Shown here: in pieces, positions 43,467 to 53,434 of the stretch | Position numbering within the stretch: position 1 is the first letter of the stretch | Layout: every line of letters starts with the position of its first letter | Assembly: GCA_016342745.1 (NCBI GenBank) | Contig: JAEINT010000001.1 | Coordinates: 124,001-188,000 of the forward strand | From: Labilibaculum sp. | Lineage (GTDB): Bacteria; Bacteroidota; Bacteroidia; Bacteroidales; Marinifilaceae | Length of the DNA: 64,000 nt | Reading direction: 5' to 3' | Made by a program: the position numbers and the translations under genes | The notes under the pieces: generated by a model | What the model saw: the letters and a program-made list of their open reading frames with translations, nothing else | What the model was told of the DNA's origin: nothing | The model's database searches: none

Positions 43467-44009
43467 ATGAAAACTGTAAAACTTCTGGATCGAGAATTTA
43501 AAGTGTCTATTCCTGCTGAGGATATTGACAAGATTATTGCCCAAATGGCTGAAAAAATGAATAAAGACCTTGCAGGTAAAGATCCTTTGTTTATTTGTAT
43601 ATTAAACGGTTCATTCATGTTTGCTTCCGATTTAATGAAACTAATTACTGTTGATAACGCACAAATTACATTCATGAGATTGTCATCTTACGATGGAATG
43701 GGTACAACAGGAAAAGTAAAAAAATTGATGGGTTTTACAGAAGACCTTAAGGACAGAACAGTTGTATTACTTGAAGATATTGTTGATACGGGAATTACAA
43801 TCACCAATACTTTAGATCAGATTAAAGATTTTGAAGCGAAAGAAGTTTTGATTGCAACGATGTTGTTTAAGCCAGATGCTTTGATTCGTGATGTGAAATT
43901 GAACTATGTAGGTATGGACATTCCAAATGACTTTATTGTAGGTCGTGGATTGGATTATGACGGAATGGGTAGAAACCTTCCTGATGTTTACACTGTAATT
44001 GATAAATAA
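43467..44009 (+). CDS. hpt: Hypoxanthine phosphoribosyltransferase
   Basis: Hpt salvages hypoxanthine and guanine to IMP and GMP using PRPP. The start is set at ATG 43467 (180 residues, MKTVKLLDREFKVSIPAEDI); an in-frame TTG at 43425 is unlikely. Family features are the PRPP loop VVLLEDIVDTGITITNTL (about residues 96-113), the earlier DPLFICILNGSFMFASDLM, and the base-site region NDFIVGRGLDYDGMGRNLPDVY. The adk ATG follows directly after its stop with no spacer, suggesting coupled expression in hpt-adk-obgE. Confidence 0.95.
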   Translation: MKTVKLLDREFKVSIPAEDIDKIIAQMAEKMNKDLAGKDPLFICILNGSFMFASDLMKLITVDNAQITFMRLSSYDGMGTTGKVKKLMGFTEDLKDRTVVLLEDIVDTGITITNTLDQIKDFEAKEVLIATMLFKPDALIRDVKLNYVGMDIPNDFIVGRGLDYDGMGRNLPDVYTVIDK

Positions 44010-44618
44010 ATGTTGAACATTATTTTGATTGGACCTCCAGGTTCTGGAAAAGGAACACAGTCCAAGATGCTTCAGGAAAAATATGGGTTGATTCACCTTT
44101 CAACTGGTGATGTATGCAGAGAAGAAATTAAGCTAGCAACACCAGAAGGTTTAGAGGCGAAAAGATTGATTGATGGAGGAAATTTTTTTCCAGATAAACT
44201 TGCCTATCGTATTGTTGAGAAATTTTTAGATTCTAACAATACAGCAAAGGGTTTTGTGTATGATGGAATGCCTCGTCACGAAGGCCAAATTGAGGTTTTC
44301 GATGAAATGCTTTCCAAGCGAAATGGTGTTGTTGATATAGTTATAGAATTAAAAGTTGAAGAAGAAGAATTGATTCAACGACTTTTGAAAAGAGGAGAAT
44401 CATCGGGAAGACTTGATGATAGTGGTCGAGAGGTGATTGAAAAACGCCTTAGAATTTACGAAGACGTTACTGCTCCAATTGCAAAACGATATAAAGAGAG
44501 AGGTGTTTACCACTCAATCGATGCAATAGGATCATTAAATAATGTACTTGATAGAATCAGTCTTTTGCTGGAAGAATATTTGGCAGTAGAAATGATTCCA
44601 GTTGAGGTACAGAGATAA
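44010..44618 (+). CDS. adk: Adenylate kinase, diverged short form
   Basis: Adk interconverts AMP, ADP and ATP. The 202-residue protein has the P-loop [10 protein letters not shown] (about residues 6-15), the AMP-binding [10 protein letters not shown] with the conserved Arg, and [16 protein letters not shown]. The last replaces the usual DGFPRT but keeps the Arg. [23 protein letters not shown] carries the ADP/ATP arginines. It has the short lid, without zinc cysteines. The position between hpt and obgE is the standard adk locus in the phylum, so it is probably the main enzyme despite the unusual GMPRH and DVC substitutions. Confidence 0.9.
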   Translation: MLNIILIGPPGSGKGTQSKMLQEKYGLIHLSTGDVCREEIKLATPEGLEAKRLIDGGNFFPDKLAYRIVEKFLDSNNTAKGFVYDGMPRHEGQIEVFDEMLSKRNGVVDIVIELKVEEEELIQRLLKRGESSGRLDDSGREVIEKRLRIYEDVTAPIAKRYKERGVYHSIDAIGSLNNVLDRISLLLEEYLAVEMIPVEVQR

Positions 44619-44629
44619 AAAATAAAAAT

Positions 44630-45619
44630 ATGGCTGGGTCTAATTTTGTTGATTACGTAAAAGTATTTTGTCGTTCCGGTGCCGGAGGTAGTGGTTCTAC
44701 TCACTTGCATAGAGATAAGTTGACTATGAAAGGAGGACCTGATGGTGGAGATGGAGGTCGAGGAGGACATGTTATTATACGTGCCAACAAGCAACTTTGG
44801 ACTTTAATTCACTTGAAGTTTAGTCGTCACGTTTTTGCTGGCGATGGTGGTTCTGGTAGTCAGAGTCGAAGTACAGGTTACGATGGTCAAGATAATGTAA
44901 TTGAAGTTCCTTTGGGAACGGTTGCTCGTGATGGTGAAACTGGCGAAGTAATCTTTGATGTTTCGGAAGATGGTGAAGAGAAGGTTTTAGTAAAAGGAGG
45001 CCGTGGTGGTCTTGGTAACTGGAATTTTAGATCATCGACCAATCAAACTCCTCGTTATGCACAAACTGGTGAGGATCGTGTAGAGCGTTCTGTGATTTTG
45101 GAGCTAAAAGTTCTTGCTGATGTTGGTTTGGTAGGTTTTCCAAGTGTTGGAAAGTCAACTTTACTTTCTGTAGTGTCGGAAGCAAAGCCAAAAATTGCCG
45201 ATTATCCTTTTACAACATTGGTTCCTAATTTAGGAATTGTGGGATACCGAGATAATCGATCATTTGTAATGGCTGATATTCCTGGTATTATAGAAGGAGC
45301 GCACGAAGGTCGAGGACTAGGCTTGCGATTCTTGCGTCATATCGAACGAAACTCAGTCCTACTTTTTATGGTTGCTGCTGATAGTGATGATATTCATAAG
45401 GAATACAATATTCTATTGAATGAATTGAAGCAGTTTAATCCTGAATTGCTAGACAAACAGCGTTTGTTAGCAATTACTAAATCGGATATGTTAGATCAGG
45501 AATTGATCGAGGAAATTGAGTTAGATTTGCCAGAAATTCCACGTGTGTTTATTTCTTCCGTAGCCCAAAAGGGACTTATGGAGCTAAAGGATATGATTTG
45601 GAGAGCTATTAACAGCTAA
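44630..45619 (+). CDS. obgE: Obg-family GTPase (CgtA/ObgE)
   Basis: ObgE is an essential GTPase that binds the 50S ribosomal subunit and links assembly to nutrient state. The 329-residue protein has the glycine-rich Obg fold (residues 1-158, with [17 protein letters not shown] and [17 protein letters not shown]). The GTPase domain has G1 [11 protein letters not shown] (about 166-176), G2/G3 [11 protein letters not shown] and [17 protein letters not shown], and G4 TKSD. It ends after the G domain, so the variable C-terminal OCT domain is absent, as in many relatives. It lies 11 bases after adk and ends in a strong terminator. Confidence 0.96.
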   Translation: MAGSNFVDYVKVFCRSGAGGSGSTHLHRDKLTMKGGPDGGDGGRGGHVIIRANKQLWTLIHLKFSRHVFAGDGGSGSQSRSTGYDGQDNVIEVPLGTVARDGETGEVIFDVSEDGEEKVLVKGGRGGLGNWNFRSSTNQTPRYAQTGEDRVERSVILELKVLADVGLVGFPSVGKSTLLSVVSEAKPKIADYPFTTLVPNLGIVGYRDNRSFVMADIPGIIEGAHEGRGLGLRFLRHIERNSVLLFMVAADSDDIHKEYNILLNELKQFNPELLDKQRLLAITKSDMLDQELIEEIELDLPEIPRVFISSVAQKGLMELKDMIWRAINS

Positions 45620-45651
45620 AAAATACGCTTGATATTTTAGATAAAATTGAC

Positions 45652-45694
45652 GAAGCCTCTTCTCCAAATTTGATTGGATAAGAGGCTTCTTTTT
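45652..45694 (+). terminator. Rho-independent terminator after obgE
   Basis: GAAGCCTCTT (45652-45661) pairs with AAGAGGCTTC (45680-45689). The inner TCCAA/TTGGA extends the helix and TTTTT follows. It lies 32 bases after the obgE stop. Confidence 0.92.
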
Positions 45695-45946
45695 ATTGAA
45701 GAAATTGTAAAATTTAAAGTCAAACACATATTAATGTTAAGTAAAATTGCTTTTTTTCATTTAGTATTATTTGACTTTATTCTAATTTATTTTTTTTAAT
45801 TGTTCCTCTTTTTGTTGATTTTTAAAGGGATAGGTGTTCTGAGATTCCATCCAGATTGCATTTTTTGACTATTTTCAACAGCCTGTTGATAAACAACTTT
45901 CTAACGAATCGTTCTTTTAGCTATATTTGTAAAAACGCGATTTTTC
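45695..45946 (+). promoter_or_regulatory. parE upstream spacer with candidate -7 box TATATTTG (45922-45929)
   Basis: The stretch is AT-rich and shows no gene. TATATTTG at 45922-45929 matches the -7 consensus exactly and would start transcription about 10 bases before parE. The -33 region has only a weak CTTTC at about 20 bases upstream. Confidence 0.45.
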
Positions 45947-47779
45947 ATGACTGCACAATATTCTGAAGATTCAATTCGTACATTAGATTGGAAAGAACAC
46001 ATCCGTAAACGTCCTGGTATGTATATCGGGAAGTTAGGAGACGGATCTTCTCACGACGATGGAATCTATATTCTACTTAAAGAAGTTATTGACAATTCTA
46101 TTGATGAGTTCGCCATGGGAGTGGGGAAATCAATAGAGGTTAGCATTGCCGATAGGATGGTAACGGTTCGAGATTACGGACGTGGTATACCTTTGGGGAA
46201 GCTGATTGATGTAACTTCAAAAATGAATACTGGAGCCAAGTATGATTCCGAAGTATTTAAAAAATCAGTTGGACTGAATGGAGTTGGTATAAAAGCTGTA
46301 AATGCTTTATCAGATCAATTTATTGTTGAGTCTTTTCGTGAAGGAGAAGTTAAGAAAGTAGTTTTCTCACGAGGAGTTTTGGTTGAGGACGCTGAAATTC
46401 AAGCTACAGAGGAAAAAAATGGTGTTAAAATCGTTTTTCATCCCGATGAAGAATTGTTTTCGAATTACCGATACATTTCGGAGTACATTGAGACCTTACT
46501 GAAAAATTACGTTTATCTAAATGCCGGTCTTTCTATTTATTTCAATGGTCAAAGATTCTATTCTAAGAATGGATTGCTTGATTTATTGAATGAAAACATG
46601 AATTCGGAAGGATTATACGATATCATTCACCTGAAGGGAGAAGATATTGAAGTTGCCATGACTCATGGTCGACAGTATGGAGAGGAATATTATTCATTTG
46701 TAAATGGTCAGCATACAACGCAAGGAGGAACACATTTGGTTGCGTTTCGAGAAGCATTGGTTAAGGCTGTTCGCGATTTCTTTAAAAAGGATTTCGATAC
46801 TTCGGATATCAGAACGTCTATCATCTCGGCAATTAGTATAAAAGTTCAGGAACCAGTTTTTGAATCTCAAACAAAAACCAAATTAGGTTCTAAAGATATT
46901 GGCCCTGAAGGTCCTTCAGTACGAAATTTCATTATGGATTTCGTAACTTCAAATCTGGATAATTATCTGCATAAAAATCCAAGTGTTGCAGAGTCTATAC
47001 ACCAGAAAATTATAGAATCAGAAAAGGAAAGAAAGGCCATTTCAGGTATTAAGAAAATGGCTAAAGATCGTGCTAAAAAAGCCAATTTACACAATAAAAA
47101 GCTTCGCGATTGTAGAGTTCATTTCAATACAAAACACGAAGATAAATCAGCATCTTCCATTTTTATAACGGAGGGAGATTCGGCAAGTGGATCAATCACG
47201 AAATCGAGAAGTGTAAATACGCAGGCTGTATTTAGTTTGAAAGGAAAGCCATTAAATACCTATGGCTTAACCAAAAAGATTGTTTATGAAAACGAAGAAT
47301 TTAATCTTTTACAAGCTGCCTTAAATATTGAAGACGGACTGGAAGGATTACGTTACAACAATGTTATTATTGCTACCGATGCCGATGTTGATGGAATGCA
47401 CATTCGACTTTTGCTGATCACTTTTTTCTTGCAGTTTTTTCCTGATATTGTAAGGAGTGGGCACTTGTACATCTTGCAAACTCCTTTGTTTAGAGTAAGA
47501 AATAAAAAGAAAACGAAATATTGTTATTCTGATGAAGAGAAAGAGAAAGCGATGAAATCTTTAGGAGCTAATCCAGAGATTACTCGATTTAAAGGACTGG
47601 GAGAGATTTCTCCTGATGAGTTCAAGCACTTTATCGGAAAAGAAATAAGGTTAGATCCTGTGGTGATGAAGAAAGATGATTCTGTATCTGGAATGTTGGA
47701 GTTTTACATGGGAAAAAATACTCCTAAGCGCCAGGAATTCATCATCGAGAACTTGAATGTTGAGCGAGATGAGGTGTAA
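45947..47779 (+). CDS. parE: DNA topoisomerase IV subunit B (GyrB/ParE family)
   Basis: This is the ATPase subunit of a type IIA topoisomerase that decatenates chromosomes. The 610-residue protein has the GHKL ATPase motifs [13 protein letters not shown] (about residues 46-58), [13 protein letters not shown] and [14 protein letters not shown]. The TOPRIM domain has [11 protein letters not shown] (about 406-416) and [14 protein letters not shown] with metal-binding acids, and the C-terminus carries [13 protein letters not shown]. It is shorter than GyrB, and parC follows 48 bases later, which supports the topoisomerase IV assignment over gyrase. Confidence 0.93.
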   Translation: MTAQYSEDSIRTLDWKEHIRKRPGMYIGKLGDGSSHDDGIYILLKEVIDNSIDEFAMGVGKSIEVSIADRMVTVRDYGRGIPLGKLIDVTSKMNTGAKYDSEVFKKSVGLNGVGIKAVNALSDQFIVESFREGEVKKVVFSRGVLVEDAEIQATEEKNGVKIVFHPDEELFSNYRYISEYIETLLKNYVYLNAGLSIYFNGQRFYSKNGLLDLLNENMNSEGLYDIIHLKGEDIEVAMTHGRQYGEEYYSFVNGQHTTQGGTHLVAFREALVKAVRDFFKKDFDTSDIRTSIISAISIKVQEPVFESQTKTKLGSKDIGPEGPSVRNFIMDFVTSNLDNYLHKNPSVAESIHQKIIESEKERKAISGIKKMAKDRAKKANLHNKKLRDCRVHFNTKHEDKSASSIFITEGDSASGSITKSRSVNTQAVFSLKGKPLNTYGLTKKIVYENEEFNLLQAALNIEDGLEGLRYNNVIIATDADVDGMHIRLLLITFFLQFFPDIVRSGHLYILQTPLFRVRNKKKTKYCYSDEEKEKAMKSLGANPEITRFKGLGEISPDEFKHFIGKEIRLDPVVMKKDDSVSGMLEFYMGKNTPKRQEFIIENLNVERDEV

Positions 47780-47827
47780 ACCTGCAGTAAGTAATCCATT
47801 TTGAATTAAAAAAACCGAAATACCTCT

Positions 47828-50431
47828 ATGAATAACGACGAGACAAACGATATGGAAAACCCGGAGGAAATTGAACCTAGTGTAAATGGGGAGCAATCCG
47901 AAGCGATGAGGAATGTAACCTATCTTTCCGGCATGTATCAAAATTGGTTTCTGGATTATGCATCCTATGTAATTTTAGAAAGAGCTGTGCCTTATGTGAA
48001 CGATGGTTTAAAGCCAGTTCAAAGAAGGATTTTGCATGCAATGAAGCAATTGGATGATGGAAGATACAATAAGGTTGCCAATATCATTGGTAATACCATG
48101 CAATATCACCCTCATGGAGATGCTTCTATTGGAGATGCTTTAGTTCAACTTGGACAGAAGGATCTGCTAATTGATATGCAAGGAAACTGGGGAAATATCC
48201 TTACTGGAGATTCTGCAGCAGCACCTCGTTATATTGAGGCTAGACTTTCAAAATTTGCACTAGAGGTTTTATTTAATCCGAAAACAACCAATTGGAAACA
48301 ATCTTACGATGGACGTAACAAGGAGCCCATTACATTACCGGTAAAGTTTCCATTGTTATTGGCACAAGGAGTTGAAGGTATTGCTGTAGGTTTAGCATCT
48401 AAAATACTACCTCATAATTTTATTGAGCTAATTGATGCTTGTGTTGCTTATTTAAGCGAGAAGGATTTTGAATTGTATCCAGACTTCCCAACAGCTGGAA
48501 TGGTTGAAGTAAGTCGCTATAACGATGGTTTAAGAGGTGGAGCAGTTAAAGTAAGAGCTCGAATTGAAAAATTCGATAACAGAACTTTAAAAATTACCGA
48601 AGTTCCTTATGGAAAAACAACTTCGAGTTTGATCGATTCCATTATCAAAGCAAATGATAAGGGGAAGATTAAGATTAAAAAGATTGACGATAATACTGCT
48701 GCTGATGTTGAAATTTTAATTCATTTAGCAAGTGGAATTTCTTCGGATAAAACAATAGATGCTTTATATGCATTTACGGATTGTGAGATTTCGATTTCTC
48801 CAAATGCATGTATTGTTGAAGATGATAAGCCAAAGTTTATTGGCATAAAAGAAATGCTTAAAAGAGCGGCAGACAATACGGTCGCACTTCTAAAATTAGA
48901 GTTGGAGATTCGTAAGCAAGAGTTGCAAGATGCTTGGCATTATGCATCATTGGAACGAATTTTTATCGAAAATAGAATTTATCGAGACATTGAGGAGTGT
49001 GAAACGTGGGAAGCAGTTATTTCTACTATTGATGAAGGGTTAAAACCTTATATTGCACATTTAGCGCGTGCGGTTATTCATGATGATATTGTTCGATTAA
49101 CAGAAATTAAAATTAAGAGAATCTCGAAATTTGATATTGATAAAGCGAAGAATTTTATTCAATCGCTGGAAGATGAGATTGCAGAGATTGAAGTACACAT
49201 CGCTAATATCATACCCTTTACGATCAGGTATTTTAAAGCCATTAAAAAGAAGTATGGTAAAGGTCGTGAGCGTAAAACCGAAATCAGAAATTTTGAAAAT
49301 ATTGTTGCAACGAAGGTAGTTGTGGCCAATCAAAAGTTATATGTAAATCGTGATGAAGGATTTATTGGCACAAGTCTGAAAAAGGATGAATACTTGTGTG
49401 ATTGTTCCGATATTGATGATATTATCATCATTCGAAAAGATGGTACCTATTTCGTAACAAAGGTTGCAGATAAATCATTTGTTGGAAAGAATTTACGTCA
49501 CATTGCTGTTTTCCGTAAAAACGATAAACGAACCATCTACAATGTTGCTTATCGCGATGGAAGAGAGGGGAATAACTACGTTAAGCGTTTTTCAGTAACG
49601 AGTATTACAAGAGATAAGGAATACAATATAACCAAAGGAACTGTTGGTTCTAGAATTCTATATTTTAGTGCTAATCCCAATGGTGAGGCAGAAGTTATTC
49701 GTGTAGCACTAAAACCAAAAGCTCGTTTAAAGAAAACTGTTTTTGAGTTCGATTTTGCCGAATTAGCTGTAAAAGGGCGTGCTTCCATGGGGAATATTCT
49801 AACCCGAAACGACGTTCATAAAGTAACCTTAAAGCATGAAGGAGTTTCTACGCTTGGCGGTCGTAAAATTTGGTTCGATACAGATGTGTTAAGATTAAAT
49901 ACGGATCAAAGAGGTGACTTTATTGGTGAATTTTCTGCTGATGAAAAAATCCTTGTTGTTACTCGTCCAAACTCATTTCATTTTACAAGTTTCGATTTGA
50001 GTAATCACTATTCTGATGATATCAGTATCATTGAAAAATATGAAGTTGAAAAAATATGGTCTGCGATATTTTATGATGCCGATCAGGAATATTACTATCT
50101 GAAGCGTTTTAACATGGAAGGAAATGGCAAGGCCGTAAATTTCTTAGGTGAAAATGCTGAAAATAAATTGCTTTGCTTAACCGATGAGCAATATCCTCGA
50201 TTCGAAATTTCGTATGGTGGTAAAAATGCCGATCGTCCAAACGACATCATCGATGGAGAAGAATTTATAGGTGTGAAATCGTATAAAGCAAGAGGAAAAA
50301 GATTGTCGATTTATGATATTGCAGAAATAAAGGAGATTGAGCCATTGCCACGTGAGGAAGAATTTGATGTAAATGGGATTGAGAACAAAGTGGATGTCGA
50401 TGTCGTAGAGGATAATGAGAATAATCAATAA
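47828..50431 (+). CDS. parC: DNA topoisomerase IV subunit A (GyrA/ParC family)
   Basis: This is the DNA-cleaving subunit partnered with ParE. The 867-residue protein begins with an acidic stretch (MNNDETNDMENPEEIEPSVN). The breakage-reunion domain has YVILERAVPYVNDGLKPVQRRIL, then YHPHGDASIGDAL and the catalytic tyrosine in APRYIEARL (Tyr near residue 136). A coiled-coil tower segment follows at about 350-490. The C-terminal part contains blade-like repeats in place of a full gyrase pinwheel, and no canonical GyrA box was seen. The length and pairing with parE fit Bacteroidota ParC. aroK starts 25 bases after the stop. Confidence 0.93.
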   Translation: MNNDETNDMENPEEIEPSVNGEQSEAMRNVTYLSGMYQNWFLDYASYVILERAVPYVNDGLKPVQRRILHAMKQLDDGRYNKVANIIGNTMQYHPHGDASIGDALVQLGQKDLLIDMQGNWGNILTGDSAAAPRYIEARLSKFALEVLFNPKTTNWKQSYDGRNKEPITLPVKFPLLLAQGVEGIAVGLASKILPHNFIELIDACVAYLSEKDFELYPDFPTAGMVEVSRYNDGLRGGAVKVRARIEKFDNRTLKITEVPYGKTTSSLIDSIIKANDKGKIKIKKIDDNTAADVEILIHLASGISSDKTIDALYAFTDCEISISPNACIVEDDKPKFIGIKEMLKRAADNTVALLKLELEIRKQELQDAWHYASLERIFIENRIYRDIEECETWEAVISTIDEGLKPYIAHLARAVIHDDIVRLTEIKIKRISKFDIDKAKNFIQSLEDEIAEIEVHIANIIPFTIRYFKAIKKKYGKGRERKTEIRNFENIVATKVVVANQKLYVNRDEGFIGTSLKKDEYLCDCSDIDDIIIIRKDGTYFVTKVADKSFVGKNLRHIAVFRKNDKRTIYNVAYRDGREGNNYVKRFSVTSITRDKEYNITKGTVGSRILYFSANPNGEAEVIRVALKPKARLKKTVFEFDFAELAVKGRASMGNILTRNDVHKVTLKHEGVSTLGGRKIWFDTDVLRLNTDQRGDFIGEFSADEKILVVTRPNSFHFTSFDLSNHYSDDISIIEKYEVEKIWSAIFYDADQEYYYLKRFNMEGNGKAVNFLGENAENKLLCLTDEQYPRFEISYGGKNADRPNDIIDGEEFIGVKSYKARGKRLSIYDIAEIKEIEPLPREEEFDVNGIENKVDVDVVEDNENNQ

Positions 50432-50456
50432 TGCTTATTCTTTAAAAGATAATTGA

Positions 50457-50969
50457 ATGAGGATATTTTTGATTGGATATATGGGGTGTGGTAAGTCGAG
50501 ATGGGGCAAAATTATAGCCGAGCATTATGGCTTTCGTTTTATTGACTTGGATACTCATATTGAAGAGAGAGAAAATGCTACAATTCCTGAGATTTTTAGT
50601 CAGCATGAAGAGTCGGGCTTTCGTTTAATTGAACATGAGGCCCTCGAATCTATTCGTGAAGAAGAGAATGTAATTATTGCAACAGGTGGTGGAGCGCCAT
50701 GTTTTCACAACAATATGGAAACAATGAATAGTTTGGGCACCACTTTATTTGTAGCGTGCAGTCCTCAGCTTTTACAAGAAAGAATTTCCAATTCAGATAA
50801 TGAGCGCCCTTTGGTCATGCACCTATCTGAAGATGAATTGTTGAAATACATCATCAGGCATTTGAATAATAGAATACCATTTTATGAGCAGGCGCAGTAC
50901 AAGTTGGTTTCTGGAAATTTAGAAATCGAAAATTTCACCGCTATACTAGATCCGATTATAAAGTCTTAA
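50457..50969 (+). CDS. aroK: Shikimate kinase
   Basis: AroK phosphorylates shikimate in the pathway to chorismate and aromatic amino acids. The 170-residue protein has the P-loop IGYMGCGKSRWGKIIA (about residues 6-21) and the shikimate-binding FIDLDTHIEERENATIPEIF with the conserved DxD. It also has the ATGGGAPCF loop (about 75-83). NSDNERPLVMHL supplies the lid arginine (about 117-128). The length is normal. It ends with a 14-base antisense overlap with the HAD phosphatase gene. Confidence 0.95.
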   Translation: MRIFLIGYMGCGKSRWGKIIAEHYGFRFIDLDTHIEERENATIPEIFSQHEESGFRLIEHEALESIREEENVIIATGGGAPCFHNNMETMNSLGTTLFVACSPQLLQERISNSDNERPLVMHLSEDELLKYIIRHLNNRIPFYEQAQYKLVSGNLEIENFTAILDPIIKS

Positions 50970-51609
50970 GCAAGCCAAGTTCAAATTCGTTTAATGTACC
51001 AAGTGTTTTATTGGCGATTATGAATTTATTAAGATTGGTCGCTTCTTTTTCAGGAATGGCAATGCATTTCATGCCTGCTGCCAATGCTGAAATTACACCA
51101 TTCAAGGAATCTTCAAATACAAGACATTCATCAGCTTGAACGCCAAGCATTTTTGCTGTTGAAATGAAAGTTTGAGGATGAGGTTTGCCATATTCTTCGT
51201 ATTCGGCAGAATGAACAACTTCAAAATAATCTTGAATTTGTAATTTTTTCAATACTGCAGAAATAATTTTCATCTTTGATGATGAGGCCAATCCTATCTT
51301 GTATGGTGAATTTTTAAGGTTTGAAAGTGTTTCATAAACGCCACTAAGAGCTTCTCCTTTTTCAATTACCAATCGAATTACATTCTCAACAATGTCTTCA
51401 ACAACTTGTTCTTTTGGGACATGATTCCAAGGAGTTATTTTATGCATGGTATCAACAACTTCATCAATTCTCTTTCCCATAAACTGTTCAAACATTTTCT
51501 TGTTGACATCTAATCCTAAGGAGGAGAAAACTTTGGTTTCACTTTCTTGCCAAAATGGTTCTGAATTAATCAGTAAACCATCCATATCAAAAATTACTGC
51601 TTTAATCAT
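50956..51609 (-). CDS. HAD phosphatase, HxpB/YniC-like (sugar-phosphate phosphatase)
   Basis: The 217-residue protein is a subfamily IA HAD hydrolase. Motif I is AVIFDMDGLLINSEPFWQES (about residues 4-23), closely resembling the hexitol phosphatase HxpB (YniC) and beta-phosphoglucomutase-like groups. GLASSSKMKIISAVL is motif II, EYGKPHPQTFISTAKMLGV carries the motif III lysine (about 133-151), and VFEDSLNGVISALAAGMKCI is motif IV. Sugar-phosphate dephosphorylation is likely; the exact sugar is not determined. Converges with aroK, overlapping it by 14 bases. Confidence 0.88.
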   Translation of the reverse strand: MIKAVIFDMDGLLINSEPFWQESETKVFSSLGLDVNKKMFEQFMGKRIDEVVDTMHKITPWNHVPKEQVVEDIVENVIRLVIEKGEALSGVYETLSNLKNSPYKIGLASSSKMKIISAVLKKLQIQDYFEVVHSAEYEEYGKPHPQTFISTAKMLGVQADECLVFEDSLNGVISALAAGMKCIAIPEKEATNLNKFIIANKTLGTLNEFELGLLKTL

Positions 51610-51631
51610 ATTGCTTCCTGTATTTGAGTGG

Positions 51632-51639
51632 CAAATGTA
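51632..51639 (-). promoter_or_regulatory. Candidate -7 box (TACATTTG) for the HAD phosphatase
   Basis: On the minus strand 51639-51632 is TACATTTG, an exact consensus match 22 bases before the ATG, without a clear -33 element. Confidence 0.4.
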
Positions 51640-51732
51640 GCCTTTTTCGATAAAAGAGAAGATTAAATAATTGTTAAACTGTTAATATTTGTTAAAACTA
51701 CAAGAGCTAGGTTAGATAGGTAGCCTTTTTTT

Positions 51733-51740
51733 TAAATTTG
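51733..51740 (+). promoter_or_regulatory. Candidate -7 box (TAAATTTG) for gldA-gldF-gldG
   Basis: TAAATTTG is an exact match 28 bases before the gldA ATG. The region 19-21 bases further upstream has GTTAG but no TTTG. Confidence 0.45.
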
Positions 51741-51768
51741 TTAGAAACCAATACGAAATTCTTTCTTT

Positions 51769-52698
51769 ATGGATATTGTAGTTGAACATTTAACTAAAAG
51801 ATACGGCCCTCAAAAGGCTGTTGATAATGTTTCATTTCGTGTTAAAGCTGGTGAAGTGTTGGGTTTTCTGGGTCCTAATGGAGCTGGCAAGACGACGACA
51901 ATGAAGGCAATTTCTTGTTTTATAAAGCCAGAAGAAGGAGATGTTTTAGTTGGAGGTTATTCGATCCATGAACACCCTGAAATGATCAAAAGAAATATTG
52001 GTTATTTGCCAGAAAACAATCCTCTTTATCAGGAGATGAATATTATTGATTTTTTGGAGTTTATTGCGAGAATTCATGGTATCCCGAAGTATTTAATTCC
52101 AGAACGAATTTTAGATATGGTTCGTACTTGTGGTTTAGAGGGAGAGAAGCATAAATTAATAGGTGAACTTTCTAAAGGGTATCAACAAAGGGTTGGCTTG
52201 GCACAAGCCTTAATTCACGATCCTGAAATATTAATTCTTGATGAGCCAACTACAGGTTTGGATCCAAATCAGATTGTTGAAATCCGTGAATTAATAAAAC
52301 GAATTGGGAAAGAAAAAACAGTTATTTTAAGTTCTCACATCTTAGCAGAGGTGGAAGCTACATGCGATCGAATTTTAATCATTAACAATGGTAGAATCGT
52401 TGTTGATGGAACTGCTGCAGAACTTAGGAAACAAGCTCAAGGAAGTGAGATTTTAAAATTGGGTGTTAGCGGAGGAGAGATAAAAGATATATTTGATCAA
52501 TTATTGGAAATTGAGACGATTGATTCAATCGATCTGATTGATGAGGAAAAGCAATTGTTCGAAATTCAGTCGGTTCCGAATGAATCATCTATAAAAGCGA
52601 TATTTGATACTTGCGTTAAGAATGATTATTACATCACGGAGTTAACACCAACAGAAACAAAGTTGGAAGATATTTTCAGAGAACTAACCCTTCATTAA
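51769..52698 (+). CDS. gldA: Gliding-motility-type ABC transporter ATP-binding protein GldA
   Basis: GldA is the ATPase of the GldA-GldF-GldG ABC complex. The complex was named in Flavobacterium gliding but also occurs in non-gliding relatives. The 309-residue protein has Walker A FLGPNGAGKTTTMKAI (about residues 33-48), the Q-loop YLPENNPLYQEM, signature LSKGYQQRVGLAQALI (about 137-152) and Walker B ILILDEPTTGLDPNQI. The H-loop is in ILSSHILAEVEATC. A C-terminal extension of about 90 residues after the NBD is typical of this branch. gldF starts 6 bases after the stop. Confidence 0.93.
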   Translation: MDIVVEHLTKRYGPQKAVDNVSFRVKAGEVLGFLGPNGAGKTTTMKAISCFIKPEEGDVLVGGYSIHEHPEMIKRNIGYLPENNPLYQEMNIIDFLEFIARIHGIPKYLIPERILDMVRTCGLEGEKHKLIGELSKGYQQRVGLAQALIHDPEILILDEPTTGLDPNQIVEIRELIKRIGKEKTVILSSHILAEVEATCDRILIINNGRIVVDGTAAELRKQAQGSEILKLGVSGGEIKDIFDQLLEIETIDSIDLIDEEKQLFEIQSVPNESSIKAIFDTCVKNDYYITELTPTETKLEDIFRELTLH

Positions 52699-52704
52699 AT
52701 TTTT

Positions 52705-53424
52705 ATGAAGCAAATTATACACATTGCTAGTCGCGAGTTGAGTACTTTTTTCGATTCATTAACTGCTTATGTTTTAATCGTTATCTTTTTAGGATTTAGC
52801 GGTTTCTTCACATGGGTTTATGGTGCCGATGTGTTTTTTGTCGGTCAGGCCAACTTGAATACATTTTTCACTGTTGCCTACTGGAGTTTGTTTATTTTTA
52901 TTCCTGCTTTAACCATGCGTTCTATTGCAGGGGAGCTAAAAGCGGGAACTTTAGAATTATTGCTAACAAAGCCAGTAAGTGATTGGCAATTGATTTTTGG
53001 AAAATTTTTATCAACCTTAATGCTGATTGTTATTGCATTAGCACCTACCGTAATTTATTATTTTACTTTGTGGGCAATTGGTCCAGTCGATCATTCTGCA
53101 ATTTTGTTAGGATACGTGGGCTTGCTGTTAATGAGTATGGTTTACATTAGCATCGGTTTGTTGACTTCATGCATTGCATCTAATCCAATAATAGCTTTTT
53201 TATCTGCTCTTTCTATCGGAGTGTTTTTTCATATTATTTTTGATGTGCTAGCTTCTAATTTTGTTGGTTTTCTAGGTGGTGTGTTTAGTTACCTAAGTTT
53301 GTCAACTCATTTTCAATCCATCTCTAAAGGTGTTGTAGATACTAAAGATTTGGTTTATTTCTTTTCAATTATTTTCTTCTGTTTGTTTACCTCAAAAATG
53401 ATTTTGTCGAATCGTAATTTATAA
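52705..53424 (+). CDS. gldF: ABC-2 type permease subunit GldF
   Basis: GldF is the membrane subunit of the GldAFG transporter. The 239-residue protein has about six membrane helices and the ABC-2 features RELSTFFDSLTAYVLIVIFL (about residues 9-28) and IPALTMRSIAGELKAGTLELLLTKPVSDWQLIFGKF (about 66-101). The latter is the family's cytoplasmic coupling segment. It sits between gldA (6 bases) and gldG (10 bases), forming one transcription unit. The transported substrate is unknown. Confidence 0.92.
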   Translation: MKQIIHIASRELSTFFDSLTAYVLIVIFLGFSGFFTWVYGADVFFVGQANLNTFFTVAYWSLFIFIPALTMRSIAGELKAGTLELLLTKPVSDWQLIFGKFLSTLMLIVIALAPTVIYYFTLWAIGPVDHSAILLGYVGLLLMSMVYISIGLLTSCIASNPIIAFLSALSIGVFFHIIFDVLASNFVGFLGGVFSYLSLSTHFQSISKGVVDTKDLVYFFSIIFFCLFTSKMILSNRNL

Positions 53425-53434
53425 GCTCAGATTT

